A program made the position numbers and the translations under genes. The notes below the pieces were generated by a model. That model ran no database searches. It saw only the letters and a program-made list of their open reading frames with translations, and was not told the DNA's origin. DNA of 39,987 bases, from positions 1-39,987 of the forward strand of contig JAILHQ010000035.1 in assembly GCA_024695725.1 (NCBI GenBank), in the 5' to 3' direction. Source of the DNA: Cyanobacteria bacterium RUI128. GTDB lineage: Bacteria > Cyanobacteriota > Vampirovibrionia > Gastranaerophilales > Gastranaerophilaceae. The stretch's first letter is position 1, and every line of letters begins with the position of its first letter. Shown here piece after piece: positions 24,093 to 32,245 of this stretch.

Positions 24093-25607
24093 TTATGAAG
24101 TAGTAGTATTATTTGTGCTTGTTGTAGATGATGAACTACTGCTACTGCTACCGCTACCGCTCGAGCGACCACCGACTCTGACACTTGTTGTGGCACCAGT
24201 TTTATCCGTAACAGCACCTGTTGCTTCACCTGCATTGTTTTCCTGCTCTTCTTCTGATGCTTCATCAGATGCATCAAAGCTTGCAGTTGTTTCATCCATG
24301 TAATCTTCGTGTTGAGAGATCATATTATCCAGGCTATCTACGTGAGTACGCAGTTCTTCACCACTGTTACCAAATTTATTTTCATCACTCATGTTCTTAA
24401 ACATCTTGCCTGCTGCAGTACCAATCATTAGTATTGAAGCAGCAAACATTATTGCACTGGCAATAGCAGCCGGACCATCAAGTGCAGCCGGACCTGCCCA
24501 AATCTTTGGTATTGAACCTAATGCCATAGCAACACCTAATGCGACACCTGCAACAGTAAGCAATATTGCATCAACCATAGCCACAGTGCCTAAGTCATTA
24601 CCTACCTCAAGAAAATCTGAAATACTTGTACCATTTTCAACCATACCACGGGCTTCATTACCCATAGATTCATATTCTTCAAGGCCCTCACGTTTTTCTA
24701 CCATACCATCTTCATATTCAGAAAAATCAGTTTCGCCGAGAGCATCAATTTGCGCCTGTATGTCCGCAACTCTCTTAGCATCACCTGCCGCCTGAGCATC
24801 AGCAAGTGCTATTTGCAACTCAGCCATCTGATTAGATGATTCACTCGCAACAATTGTATAATTATCACAGTATTCCTGATATGCTTCCATATCCTCATTC
24901 ATTGAGTCAAGGTTATTGACAAGTGAATCATTTTGACCATCAAGTGTTCCGATATTATCACCGTTAGCATCACTAAAGGATTCTCTTGTATCAAAACCCG
25001 GGTCAAATATATTCGCAAAACTGAATACCAATGCTAATGCAGCCCCTGCGGTACATATTCCTGCCCAAACAAGAGATACAAAACCGTTTGTTGCGGAACT
25101 CGTTGAAGCCTCTTTTGCTGTTTCGGCCGTTGCGGCAGCCGTTCCTCCAGCTGCTCCACCAGCTGCTCCACCCGCTGCTCCACCAGCTGCTGCTCCTGAT
25201 GCTGCTCCTGATGCTGCTCCAGCTGCCGCACCGCCTGCTGCTGCGCCACTTGCTGCTGCAGCTCCGGCTGTACTGCCCAAGCCTGCAACTACAGCTGCAC
25301 CTGCCGCTGTTCCCGCAGCTGCCGCACCTACAGAAGCCGCCCCTGCACCAAAACCGGCCTCTTTGCCTGAGAAATCATCCTCTCCGTCACCATCAAGATC
25401 CATACTCATGGCGTCCCTGCCCCGCTGCTTACTTTCAGCATCACTGTACAATACATCATCGCGTTCATCCTCAGTCAAAAAACTTTCAGCATACTTAATC
25501 TGAGATGCGGTCATGTTTATCTCAGTTCTATGCATTAAAAGTTCTTTTGCGTTCTTCGCCGTGATTTGGGTTTCAACGCCATTGTACGTTACAGGCTTTA
25601 CGCCCAT
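24093..25607 (-). CDS. Paralog A: large hydrophobic/coiled-coil protein with a Gly-Ala repeat tract
   Basis: I do not recognise this family. From ATG at 25607 (AAGGAG, 8 bases upstream) it has 504 residues; an upstream in-frame ATG at 25700 runs through the conserved leader and is rejected. Order of parts: conserved N-terminal domain (1-80; SQIKYAESFLTEDERD, then an EF-hand-like LDGDGEDD), a Gly/Ala repeat tract (about 86-162) absent from paralog B, a hydrophobic segment (about 175-200), DPGFD and a second calcium-loop-like SDANGDNIGTLDGQ (211-224), a long coiled coil around SNQMAELQIALADAQAAGD, two adjacent hydrophobic segments, then an acidic tail with GEATGAVTDKTGATTSVRVG and a Ser/Thr-rich end. 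There is no classical signal peptide. The architecture resembles secreted pore-forming or translocator proteins; this is inference only. Confidence 0.88.
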   Translation of the reverse strand: MGVKPVTYNGVETQITAKNAKELLMHRTEINMTASQIKYAESFLTEDERDDVLYSDAESKQRGRDAMSMDLDGDGEDDFSGKEAGFGAGAASVGAAAAGTAAGAAVVAGLGSTAGAAAASGAAAGGAAAGAASGAASGAAAGGAAGGAAGGAAGGTAAATAETAKEASTSSATNGFVSLVWAGICTAGAALALVFSFANIFDPGFDTRESFSDANGDNIGTLDGQNDSLVNNLDSMNEDMEAYQEYCDNYTIVASESSNQMAELQIALADAQAAGDAKRVADIQAQIDALGETDFSEYEDGMVEKREGLEEYESMGNEARGMVENGTSISDFLEVGNDLGTVAMVDAILLTVAGVALGVAMALGSIPKIWAGPAALDGPAAIASAIMFAASILMIGTAAGKMFKNMSDENKFGNSGEELRTHVDSLDNMISQHEDYMDETTASFDASDEASEEEQENNAGEATGAVTDKTGATTSVRVGGRSSGSGSSSSSSSSTTSTNNTTTS

Positions 25608-25732
25608 AAGTGACTCCTTGTCTTTTTGGTATTTACTTACATCTGTTTTCTCCGCCCGATTTTTGACGCATGTATCCCGCAATCCATAATGCACGAACAC
25701 ATTCTGCCCGTCATCGAGCGAACGTAACTATA
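25608..25732 (-). promoter_or_regulatory. Conserved leader and promoter of paralog A
   Basis: TATAGT (25732 down to 25727) is the likely -10, giving a leader of about 110 bases. Bases 25646-25702 (57 bases) are identical to 27252-27308 before paralog B, and the next 35 toward the gene differ by one base plus one at the join. A GCUCG-AUGA-CGGGC stem-loop lies near the predicted RNA start; paralog B has the compensated form. A 21-codon ORF beginning MCSCIMDCGI is also contained in it. Confidence 0.75.
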
Positions 25733-25848
25733 CATATTTATATTACTCTTACGATAACGGCACACCTTTAAAAAATATTTAGAACGGACCAAAAAAAATT
25801 TACATAAGTTTATAAAACAAAAAATTGTATACACACTAACATAATAAA

Positions 25849-25870
25849 AAGACACCCGATGGGGTGTCTT
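25849..25870 (-). terminator. Rho-independent terminator of paralog B
   Basis: AAGACACCC-GATG-GGGTGTCTT, a 9-bp stem followed on the minus strand by five T. It is the duplicated counterpart of the stem at 24053-24088. Confidence 0.9.
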
Positions 25871-25884
25871 CTAATTTATATTTA

Positions 25885-27213
25885 CTAAGTTTTTTTACCA
25901 TCATCGTCATCATTATTCTTGCGACCGCCGACTCTGACACTCGTTGTATCACCGGTTTTATCCGTGACGGCACCGGTTGCTTCACCTGCATTTTCTTCTT
26001 GTTCTTCTTCTGATGATTCATCCAATTCGTCATAGGTTCCAAGAGTCTGATCCATGTAATCCTGATGCTGGTTTGCCATCTCAGTAAGTTGATCGGCATG
26101 AGACTGAAGTTCATCACCATTGTTACCAAATTCAGATTCATTATCAGCATTCTTGCCCATACTTCCTGCAGACCATCCAAGTAAGCCTGCTGTAGCACCA
26201 TACATTGCAGCAGCTAAACCGCCTGAAATACCGTCAATCGCAAACGGACACTTAGGTATTACAACAATGAGAGCAATGATACCTGCTAATGCTGCAGCAA
26301 CCGATAATAAAATCATATTAGTTTTTGCAACAGGTGCTAAGGTATTACCAACTTTCAAATAATCAGCAATTATTTTAGAATTTTCAGTCATACCTACGGC
26401 TTCATTGTTCATATAACTATATTGTTCTAAACCTGCACGTTTTTCCTCCATACCTTCTTCGTATTCTGAAAGATCTGCTCCTTGGAGTTCTGCTATTTTA
26501 GCCTGGATTTCAGCTATTCTGTTTGTATCTCCTGCTGCCTGAGCATCAGCAAGTGCTATCTGCAGTTCAGCCATTTGGTTTGAAGCTTCTGTAGCAGCAC
26601 TAGTATAATTCTCACAATGTGCTTTGTAGTCCTCCATATCCATATTCATAAGATCCATATCATTCACTAGACCATCCTTTTGTCCATCTAGTGTACCGAG
26701 ATTATCTCCGTTAGCATCACTAAACGCTTTTCTTTGATCAAAGCCCGGGTCAAAGACATTGCACAAACTCAATACTTTTGACACAACGCCACCGGCTAAT
26801 GCTATAATTGCGCACGCTAAACCGCAAAAACCATTGATCGATGCTCCAACTTTTCCGGCCTTTATCATTGCAACAATCGCAGCGACTGAAGTTGCTATAA
26901 CAGCTCCTGAAGCTGCAGTATTTACAGCTGTTTCCGCAGCAGCACCCACACCGGCATCCTTATCACCGGCTTGGATATCATCCTTGCCGTCACCATCTGC
27001 ATCCAGGCTCACGGCCTCTTTACCTCGCTGTTTGCTCTCTGCCTCCGAATAGAAAATCTTATCACGTTCATCTTCCGTTAGAAAGCTCTCGGCATACTTA
27101 ATTTGAGATTCCGTTATGCCGGGAATTTCTGTCCTGTGAGACAAAATATCGTTTGCGTTATCTTTGGTAATTGTTACCCATTCATTGTTGTAATAGACTG
27201 GTTTTACACCCAT
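25885..27213 (-). CDS. Paralog B: large hydrophobic/coiled-coil protein
   Basis: This 442-residue protein is a clear paralog of the product at 24093-25607: same start (MGVKPV), same SQIKYAESFLTEDERD block, same DPGFD and SDANGDN-GTLDGQ loop, identical SNQMAELQIALADAQAAGD in the coiled coil, same pair of late hydrophobic segments (about 299-320 and 330-352) and same C-terminal GEATGAVTDKTG-TTSVRVGGR. By eye they are roughly 55-60% identical outside the Gly/Ala tract. Two EF-hand-like loops are at 71-79 (DADGDGKDD) and 165-178. It lacks the long Gly/Ala tract and ends in NNDDDDGKKT instead of the Ser/Thr tail. AAGGAG precedes the ATG. Function unknown; a secreted or membrane-inserting role is plausible. 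Confidence 0.88.
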   Translation of the reverse strand: MGVKPVYYNNEWVTITKDNANDILSHRTEIPGITESQIKYAESFLTEDERDKIFYSEAESKQRGKEAVSLDADGDGKDDIQAGDKDAGVGAAAETAVNTAASGAVIATSVAAIVAMIKAGKVGASINGFCGLACAIIALAGGVVSKVLSLCNVFDPGFDQRKAFSDANGDNLGTLDGQKDGLVNDMDLMNMDMEDYKAHCENYTSAATEASNQMAELQIALADAQAAGDTNRIAEIQAKIAELQGADLSEYEEGMEEKRAGLEQYSYMNNEAVGMTENSKIIADYLKVGNTLAPVAKTNMILLSVAAALAGIIALIVVIPKCPFAIDGISGGLAAAMYGATAGLLGWSAGSMGKNADNESEFGNNGDELQSHADQLTEMANQHQDYMDQTLGTYDELDESSEEEQEENAGEATGAVTDKTGDTTSVRVGGRKNNDDDDGKKT

Positions 27214-27338
27214 AGGTGACTCCTTGTCTTTTTGGTATTAACTTACATCTTTTTTCTCCGCCCGATTTTTGACGCATGTATCCCGCAATCCATAATGCAC
27301 GAACACATATCGCCTGTCTTCAAGCGAATGTAATTATA
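27214..27338 (-). promoter_or_regulatory. Conserved leader and promoter of paralog B
   Basis: TATAAT (27338 down to 27333) is a perfect -10. The leader is about 113 bases and starts with the stem CGCUUG-AAGA-CAGGCG, where a U-A pair replaces the C-G pair of the paralog A stem. The following 57 bases are identical to the paralog A leader. Confidence 0.78.
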
Positions 27339-27438
27339 CTTGTTTTTATTACACATATGGTAACGGCATATTTATAAATAAACTTTAGAATAATTAAAAT
27401 AATCTTTACATATGTTAACAAACTAAAAGGAAAACGCA

Positions 27439-28269
27439 TTATTTTCCGCTGTCGCGGTGTTGGCTGTTAAAAAAGTCCTGCATCTTTTTAGAAAGACCAA
27501 TATTCTGCATCATCATATTATACCTTTTAATATCGCCGATTCCGCTTGTTTCATCAAGCAAATCTCTCCCGGTCTTTATAATATTCTGCTGTTCAGCAGG
27601 AACGATATCCGTATCGGACTTAACACCACCCTGTTCCTGTGCCAGTTCCTGAGCGTATTTCTCATCTAATTTTCTTATAACCAAATCTATATCATTATTT
27701 GTTGGAATTGAATACTGCATACCTATTTCCTGTACGCTTTTGCCTGCCGGGAAGGTATATAAACACTGGATAGAAAAAATATCGTTTTCGGATAAATTCA
27801 CAACGCCATACTGATGCGGCGTAAACATAATATCCGATTCATAAGGGCTGTGCCCGAGCCCTAAAGCATGACCCATTTCATGCAAAATTGTATGGTAAAC
27901 TTCTGCTTCCGAATCATAGGCCTGATGAATTTTACCATCTGTAAGCCCGATAGACACTTCCGCACCATAAAGGCGCATCCAGCTGTCATAATTATACTGA
28001 CAATGTCCGAGAGCTTTTCTGTCAACCCTGCGCCAGTCCACATTTATCTGAGAGCTTAACAAATTATCAACAACATGGAACTGTACCAGCCCTTCACTTG
28101 CCTTTTCCCACGTTTGCAAAGCCTGCACTACCATTTTTCTGTAAGCAAGGTCCTCGCCTTGTTTTGAATAAAATTTCATAGGCGCAATAAAAACAGAAAT
28201 AGGCATTTTTATCCAACGCAAAAGGTAACCTTTTTTTACACTGGAATTAAGATAACTTTTTATTTCCAT
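27439..28269 (-). CDS. Matrixin-like zinc metalloprotease
   Basis: This is a metzincin protease of 276 residues. The zinc site HEMGHALGLGH is at 130-140, and the Met-turn is in SDIMFTPHQYG (Met about 148), the expected distance for matrixin/M10-like enzymes. The N-terminal LRWIKMPISVFIAP strand and ALQTWEKASEGLVQF helix are typical of secreted bacterial matrixins, yet no signal peptide precedes them. The C-terminal 110 residues are helical and unassigned. I chose ATG at 28269; TACAAT ends 6 bases before it, predicting a leaderless mRNA, while an upstream in-frame TTG at 28299 would overlap that promoter. It could cut secreted partners, perhaps its neighbours; unproven. Confidence 0.87.
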   Translation of the reverse strand: MEIKSYLNSSVKKGYLLRWIKMPISVFIAPMKFYSKQGEDLAYRKMVVQALQTWEKASEGLVQFHVVDNLLSSQINVDWRRVDRKALGHCQYNYDSWMRLYGAEVSIGLTDGKIHQAYDSEAEVYHTILHEMGHALGLGHSPYESDIMFTPHQYGVVNLSENDIFSIQCLYTFPAGKSVQEIGMQYSIPTNNDIDLVIRKLDEKYAQELAQEQGGVKSDTDIVPAEQQNIIKTGRDLLDETSGIGDIKRYNMMMQNIGLSKKMQDFFNSQHRDSGK

Positions 28270-28275
28270 AATTTT

Positions 28276-28281
28276 ATTGTA
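28276..28281 (-). promoter_or_regulatory. -10 box of the matrixin gene, predicting a leaderless mRNA
   Basis: TACAAT on the minus strand, 6 bases before the ATG at 28269. No convincing -35 and no ribosome site. Confidence 0.45.
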
Positions 28282-28402
28282 TAATAAAAAATGCGCCAAG
28301 TGGTAGGTTTAATAATTTCCCAGTTTATTAACTTATCATTTACACTATTTGCACAAATACAACAGATAAACCTAATGGGGAAATAATCAAGGAGGAATTT
28401 TA

Positions 28403-28735
28403 ATGAACATTATGCAAATGATGCAACAGGCACAAAACATCCAGAAAAGACTCAAAGATGTTCAGCAGGAACTTTCCGAAACAGAAGTAGAAGGGGAAGC
28501 TCTTGGCGGTGCCGTTAAAGTTGTGTGCGACGGACAGGGCAAATTCAAATCAATAAAATTATCTGCAGAATTAATAAATCCCGATAACCCTGAAGCTGTC
28601 GATGAAGACACTATCGAAACTTTAGAAGACGCTATCATTACCGCTATTACCCAAACATCTAAAAAAGCATCAGATGAAATGGAGGCAAAAATCAAATCAG
28701 TAACCGGCGGAATCAGTATTCCGGGGCTTTGCTAA
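28403..28735 (+). CDS. ybaB: YbaB/EbfC-family nucleoid-associated protein
   Basis: This is a small DNA-binding protein of 110 residues that forms dimers and coats or bridges DNA. It opens MNIMQMMQQAQNIQKRLKDV, then ELSETEVEGEALGGAVKVVC, GQGKFKSIKLS and the C-terminal ITQTSKKASDEMEAKI helix, all standard for the family. A near-perfect ribosome site (AAGGAGG) precedes the ATG. recR follows 12 bases after the stop, the common bacterial pairing (often dnaX-ybaB-recR; dnaX is not here). Confidence 0.96.
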   Translation: MNIMQMMQQAQNIQKRLKDVQQELSETEVEGEALGGAVKVVCDGQGKFKSIKLSAELINPDNPEAVDEDTIETLEDAIITAITQTSKKASDEMEAKIKSVTGGISIPGLC

Positions 28736-28747
28736 AAGGTTAATGAA

Positions 28748-29344
28748 ATGATTTATCCGAAACCGATAGCAACACTAATTGAATATTTTCAAAAATTTCC
28801 GTCAGTAGGGCCTAAATCTGCACAAAGAATGGCTTTTCAGATACTGAAAATGCCATTAGAAGAGGTTAAGAAATTTGCTGATGCAGTTGTTGATGCAAAA
28901 TCTCAGACATGCGCATGTGAAATATGTTTTAACCTTTCAAACACAAGCCCTTGCGAAATATGTCAGTCAACAAAACGTGACCGTTCAACAATATGCATTG
29001 TTGCAGAAACGAAAGATTTGATTGCTATTGAAAAAACAAATGAATACAACGGTTTGTATCACGTTTTACAGGGACTGATATCACCAATGGAAGGAATAGG
29101 CGCAGACGATATCAGGATAAAAGAACTTCTGACAAGGCTTGCAGATGACGGAGTAAATGAAGTCATACTTGCACTTTCCCCGTCTGTTGAAGGGGAGGCA
29201 ACAAGCCTTTATCTGACAAAACTTATAAAACCGTTCGGTATAAAAATATCAAGAATCGCCTTCGGACTGCCTGTCGGCGCAGACCTTGAATATGCAGACG
29301 AAGTTACTATTGCAAAAGCAATTGAAGGCAGACGAGAACTTTAA
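28748..29344 (+). CDS. recR: Recombination mediator RecR
   Basis: RecR works with RecO (and RecF) to load RecA on gapped single-stranded DNA. The 198-residue product has normal length: an N-terminal helix-hairpin-helix (KFPSVGPKSAQRMAFQIL), a four-Cys zinc finger (CACEICFNLSNTSPCEIC), and a Toprim domain (STICIVAETKDLIAIEKT then VILALSPSVEGEATSLYL). The C-terminal LPVGADLEYADEVTIAKAIEGRRE is highly conserved in RecR. It is in an operon with ybaB. Recognition is unambiguous. Confidence 0.98.
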   Translation: MIYPKPIATLIEYFQKFPSVGPKSAQRMAFQILKMPLEEVKKFADAVVDAKSQTCACEICFNLSNTSPCEICQSTKRDRSTICIVAETKDLIAIEKTNEYNGLYHVLQGLISPMEGIGADDIRIKELLTRLADDGVNEVILALSPSVEGEATSLYLTKLIKPFGIKISRIAFGLPVGADLEYADEVTIAKAIEGRREL

Positions 29345-29367
29345 ATTTTCACTTATCCGACTGTAGA

Positions 29368-29396
29368 TTGCCGAATTTTAAGAAATTGTATAAAAT
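29368..29396 (+). promoter_or_regulatory. Promoter of the ABC ATPase gene, predicting a leaderless mRNA
   Basis: TTGCCG (29368-29373) and TAAAAT (29391-29396) with a 17-base spacer; the -10 ends 6 bases before ATG 29403. No ribosome site. Confidence 0.6.
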
Positions 29397-29402
29397 AGAA
29401 TT

Positions 29403-30353
29403 ATGTCATTACTTGAAATAAACGATTTAAAAATTGAATATAAAACGGCGCAGCTTAACGGCACAAAGACGGTAAAAGCCGTTAACGGAATATCCCTTTC
29501 CGTAAACAAAGGCGAAATATATGCGATTGCAGGGGAATCAGGCTGCGGGAAATCTACTCTTGCAAAAGCCGTCATGCATCTGGTACCGGTAAAATCGGGC
29601 AATATCATATACTCAGGTCAAAATACAAGCGAACTAAAAAACAAAGATTTAAAAGAATACAGAAAAAAAGTTCAGATGGTTTTTCAAAACCCGTATTCAA
29701 GCCTTAATCCAAAAATGAAAATAAGGGAAATTCTGGCAGAACCGCTTAAAATCAACACTTTACTAACATCAAAAGAGATAGATGAAAAAGTTGAAAACAT
29801 TACAGCAAAAGTAGGACTGGATACAAATCAGCTTGAACTTTATCCACACGAGTTTTCTGGAGGTCAAAGACAAAGAATCGCAATAGCAAGAGCGCTTATA
29901 TTAGAGCCTGAACTTATTATTGCAGATGAGCCTGTTAGCGCACTTGATGCAAGTGTTCAGGCACAAATATTAAACCTGCTCAATGAACTCAAAAATGAAT
30001 TTAACCTCACAATGATATTTATTTCACACGATCTGAGTGTTATAAAATTTTTAGCAGATAAAGTTTCGGTAATGTACTTAGGCGAAATTCTCGAATCTGG
30101 AACAACTGAAGAAATCTTTAATAACCCTAAGCATCCGTACACAAAGGCTTTACTTGAATCAGTCCCAAAATACGGAAAGAAAACAGAAAATATTCTTTCG
30201 GGGGATCTGCCCGTTGAGTTACCTGAGGGGTGTAAATTTGCATCAAGATGTATTCACACGGAAGACAAATGCACACTAAAATGCCCTGATTTTGTGGACA
30301 TTACGGATACGCACAAGGTCAGATGTTCCGGGGTACAATTAAATCACTCGTAG
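29403..30353 (+). CDS. Oligopeptide/dipeptide-type ABC transporter ATP-binding protein (OppF/DppF-like)
   Basis: This is an ATPase subunit of a peptide (or nickel/opine-type) importer, 316 residues. Seen: Walker A GESGCGKST (44-52), Q-loop MVFQNPYSSLNP, ABC signature FSGGQ (151-155), Walker B LIIADEP (171-177), and the H-loop in IFISHDLSV. The C-terminal oligo_HPY extension (HPYTKALLESVP, then LPEGCKFASRCIHTEDKCTL) is specific to this subfamily; its cysteines are a family feature, and iron-sulfur binding has been proposed in relatives. No permease, partner ATPase or binding protein is encoded nearby, so it is an orphan that must work with subunits from another locus. Confidence 0.94.
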   Translation: MSLLEINDLKIEYKTAQLNGTKTVKAVNGISLSVNKGEIYAIAGESGCGKSTLAKAVMHLVPVKSGNIIYSGQNTSELKNKDLKEYRKKVQMVFQNPYSSLNPKMKIREILAEPLKINTLLTSKEIDEKVENITAKVGLDTNQLELYPHEFSGGQRQRIAIARALILEPELIIADEPVSALDASVQAQILNLLNELKNEFNLTMIFISHDLSVIKFLADKVSVMYLGEILESGTTEEIFNNPKHPYTKALLESVPKYGKKTENILSGDLPVELPEGCKFASRCIHTEDKCTLKCPDFVDITDTHKVRCSGVQLNHS

Positions 30354-30379
30354 CACAAATACTGCTGTCTTATTTACCA

Positions 30380-32245
30380 TTAACCCTTAAGCATAACCAT
30401 AAGTACAGAGATATCAGCAGGTTTTACACCGCCTATCCTTGCTGCCTGAGCCAAGGTTTTTGGTCTTATTTTTTCAAGTTTTTCTTTTGTTTCGGTTGAT
30501 ATATGGTCAATTTTTGAATAGTCAATATTGTCAGGAATATGGTATTTTTCAAGTTTACCCGCCTGTTCAACCTGTATCTCCTGGCGTTTCAGATAACCTT
30601 CGTACTTTATGAGAACTTCAACCTCATCTGTAACATCTTCTGACAACTCACGAATTGCTGTTTCATAATTCAGTTCTTTAATAACGTTATAGTTGATATT
30701 AGGACGTTTAAGAAGTTCTGCCAGACGAGTACCCTTATCAATATGCTCACCGTACTTCGTCAATATTTCATTTACCTTTGAAGTTGCGGAAACCTTTGTA
30801 TCAGACAGAATTTCAATTTCACGCTTAATCTCAGCCTGTTTTGCTCTGTATCTGTTGTATTGCAAATCGTCAACAAGACCGACTTTATAACCTATTTCGG
30901 TAAGTCGTGCATCTGCATTATCCTGCCTTAAAAGAAGTCTGTATTCTGAGCGTGAAGTAAGCATTCTGTACGGTTCTTCAATATCTTTTGTAACCAAATC
31001 ATCAACAAGCGTTCCGAGATATGATGAACTTCTCGACAATTCGAGCATTTCCGAGCCGTTGATATAATTAAATGCATTTATACCTGCAAGCAAGCCCTGA
31101 GCAGCAGCCTCTTCATATCCGCTGGTACCGTTAATCTGACCAGCACAGAATAACCCTTTTATTTTCTTTGTCATAAGAGAATGCGTTGTCTGAACTGCAG
31201 GAAGGTAATCATACTCAACCGCATAAGCAGGTTTTATGATATGTGCATTTTCAAGTCCCGGAAGAGAACGCACCATCTTTACCTGAACGTCAGCAGGCAA
31301 ACTTGTTGAAAAGCCCTGTATATAGAGTTCATACGTACCGAGCCCTTCTGGTTCTATAAAAATATGATGTGAAGGATTTGATGCAAATCTTACGATTTTA
31401 TCCTCAATAGATGGGCAGTATCTCGGGCCTACACCGTGAATCAGCCCCTGATACATAGGTGACTTATCAAGATTTTCTTTGATAATTCTGTGAGTTTCCT
31501 CAGTTGTTCTTGTCAGATAACAAGGAACCTGAGGCCTTACCGGTCTGTTTGGTTTAAACGAATAGAAATGCAGTTTCTCATCACCCGGCTGAACCGACAT
31601 TTTTGAGTAATCCACTGTTCTTTTATCGACACGACAAGGTGTTCCTGTTTTCAGTTTTTTAACGGTAAAGCCGAGATTTCTCAGGCTGTCAGACAAACCA
31701 ACGGCAGGCATTTCACCTAACCTGCCCGCCCTGTATGACTGCAAACCTATAAATATACGGCCGTCAAGCGAAGTGCCCGTTGTCAGAATTACAACAGGCG
31801 AGGAATATTCGTTTCCAAACTCATCAACCGCACCGATTATTTTATCGTCTTTTACAAGCAGATCCGTAATACAGCATTGTTTCAGATAAATATTATCCGT
31901 ACCTTCGAGGATATTTCTCATGTATGCCATATATTCTTTTTTATCGGACTGTGCTCTCAAAGCTCTTACAGCAGGACCTTTAGACGAATTAAGCATCTTC
32001 ATCTGAACATAAGTAGCATCAGCCGCCTCACCCATAACACCGCCAAGCGCATCAATTTCTCTGACGAGAGTAGACTTAGCCGGCCCGCCTATTGCAGGAT
32101 TACAAGGCATAAGTGCAATATTATCAAGATTTAAAGAACATAACAAAACCTTTGCACCAAGTCTTGCGGCTGATATTGCCGCTTCACATCCGGCGTGTCC
32201 GCCGCCTGCCACTATGACATCAAATTTATTTTCTAAATATCCCAT
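30380..32245 (-). CDS. mnmG: tRNA U34 carboxymethylaminomethyl-modification enzyme MnmG (GidA)
   Basis: With MnmE, MnmG makes the cmnm5 modification on wobble uridine of several tRNAs, using FAD and methylene-THF. The 621-residue product has the FAD-binding start FDVIVAGGGHAGCEAA, MPCNPAIGGPAKSTLVREID, the conserved Cys of GTPCRVDKRT, and GLFCAGQINGTSGYEEAAAQG. I chose ATG at 32245 because it gives the usual short lead into FDVIV and because TATAAT ends 6 bases before it; an in-frame ATG at 32275 would lie upstream of this promoter. Leaderless mRNA is predicted. Length matches the family. It is divergent from the small secreted protein gene. Confidence 0.97.
   Translation of the reverse strand: MGYLENKFDVIVAGGGHAGCEAAISAARLGAKVLLCSLNLDNIALMPCNPAIGGPAKSTLVREIDALGGVMGEAADATYVQMKMLNSSKGPAVRALRAQSDKKEYMAYMRNILEGTDNIYLKQCCITDLLVKDDKIIGAVDEFGNEYSSPVVILTTGTSLDGRIFIGLQSYRAGRLGEMPAVGLSDSLRNLGFTVKKLKTGTPCRVDKRTVDYSKMSVQPGDEKLHFYSFKPNRPVRPQVPCYLTRTTEETHRIIKENLDKSPMYQGLIHGVGPRYCPSIEDKIVRFASNPSHHIFIEPEGLGTYELYIQGFSTSLPADVQVKMVRSLPGLENAHIIKPAYAVEYDYLPAVQTTHSLMTKKIKGLFCAGQINGTSGYEEAAAQGLLAGINAFNYINGSEMLELSRSSSYLGTLVDDLVTKDIEEPYRMLTSRSEYRLLLRQDNADARLTEIGYKVGLVDDLQYNRYRAKQAEIKREIEILSDTKVSATSKVNEILTKYGEHIDKGTRLAELLKRPNINYNVIKELNYETAIRELSEDVTDEVEVLIKYEGYLKRQEIQVEQAGKLEKYHIPDNIDYSKIDHISTETKEKLEKIRPKTLAQAARIGGVKPADISVLMVMLKG

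Noticed and set aside
25605..25700. Longer start for paralog A at 25700
   Set aside because: The extension is the conserved leader read through; the MGVKPV start has AAGGAG in front and matches the paralog B start exactly.
24093..27213. Calling the paralogs type III translocators
   Set aside because: Only the architecture is similar; no sequence motif and no secretion genes are in view.
27429..27448. GGAAAA ... TTTTCC hairpin at the matrixin gene end as terminator
   Set aside because: Stem is AT-rich and weak and overlaps the stop codon; not convincing.
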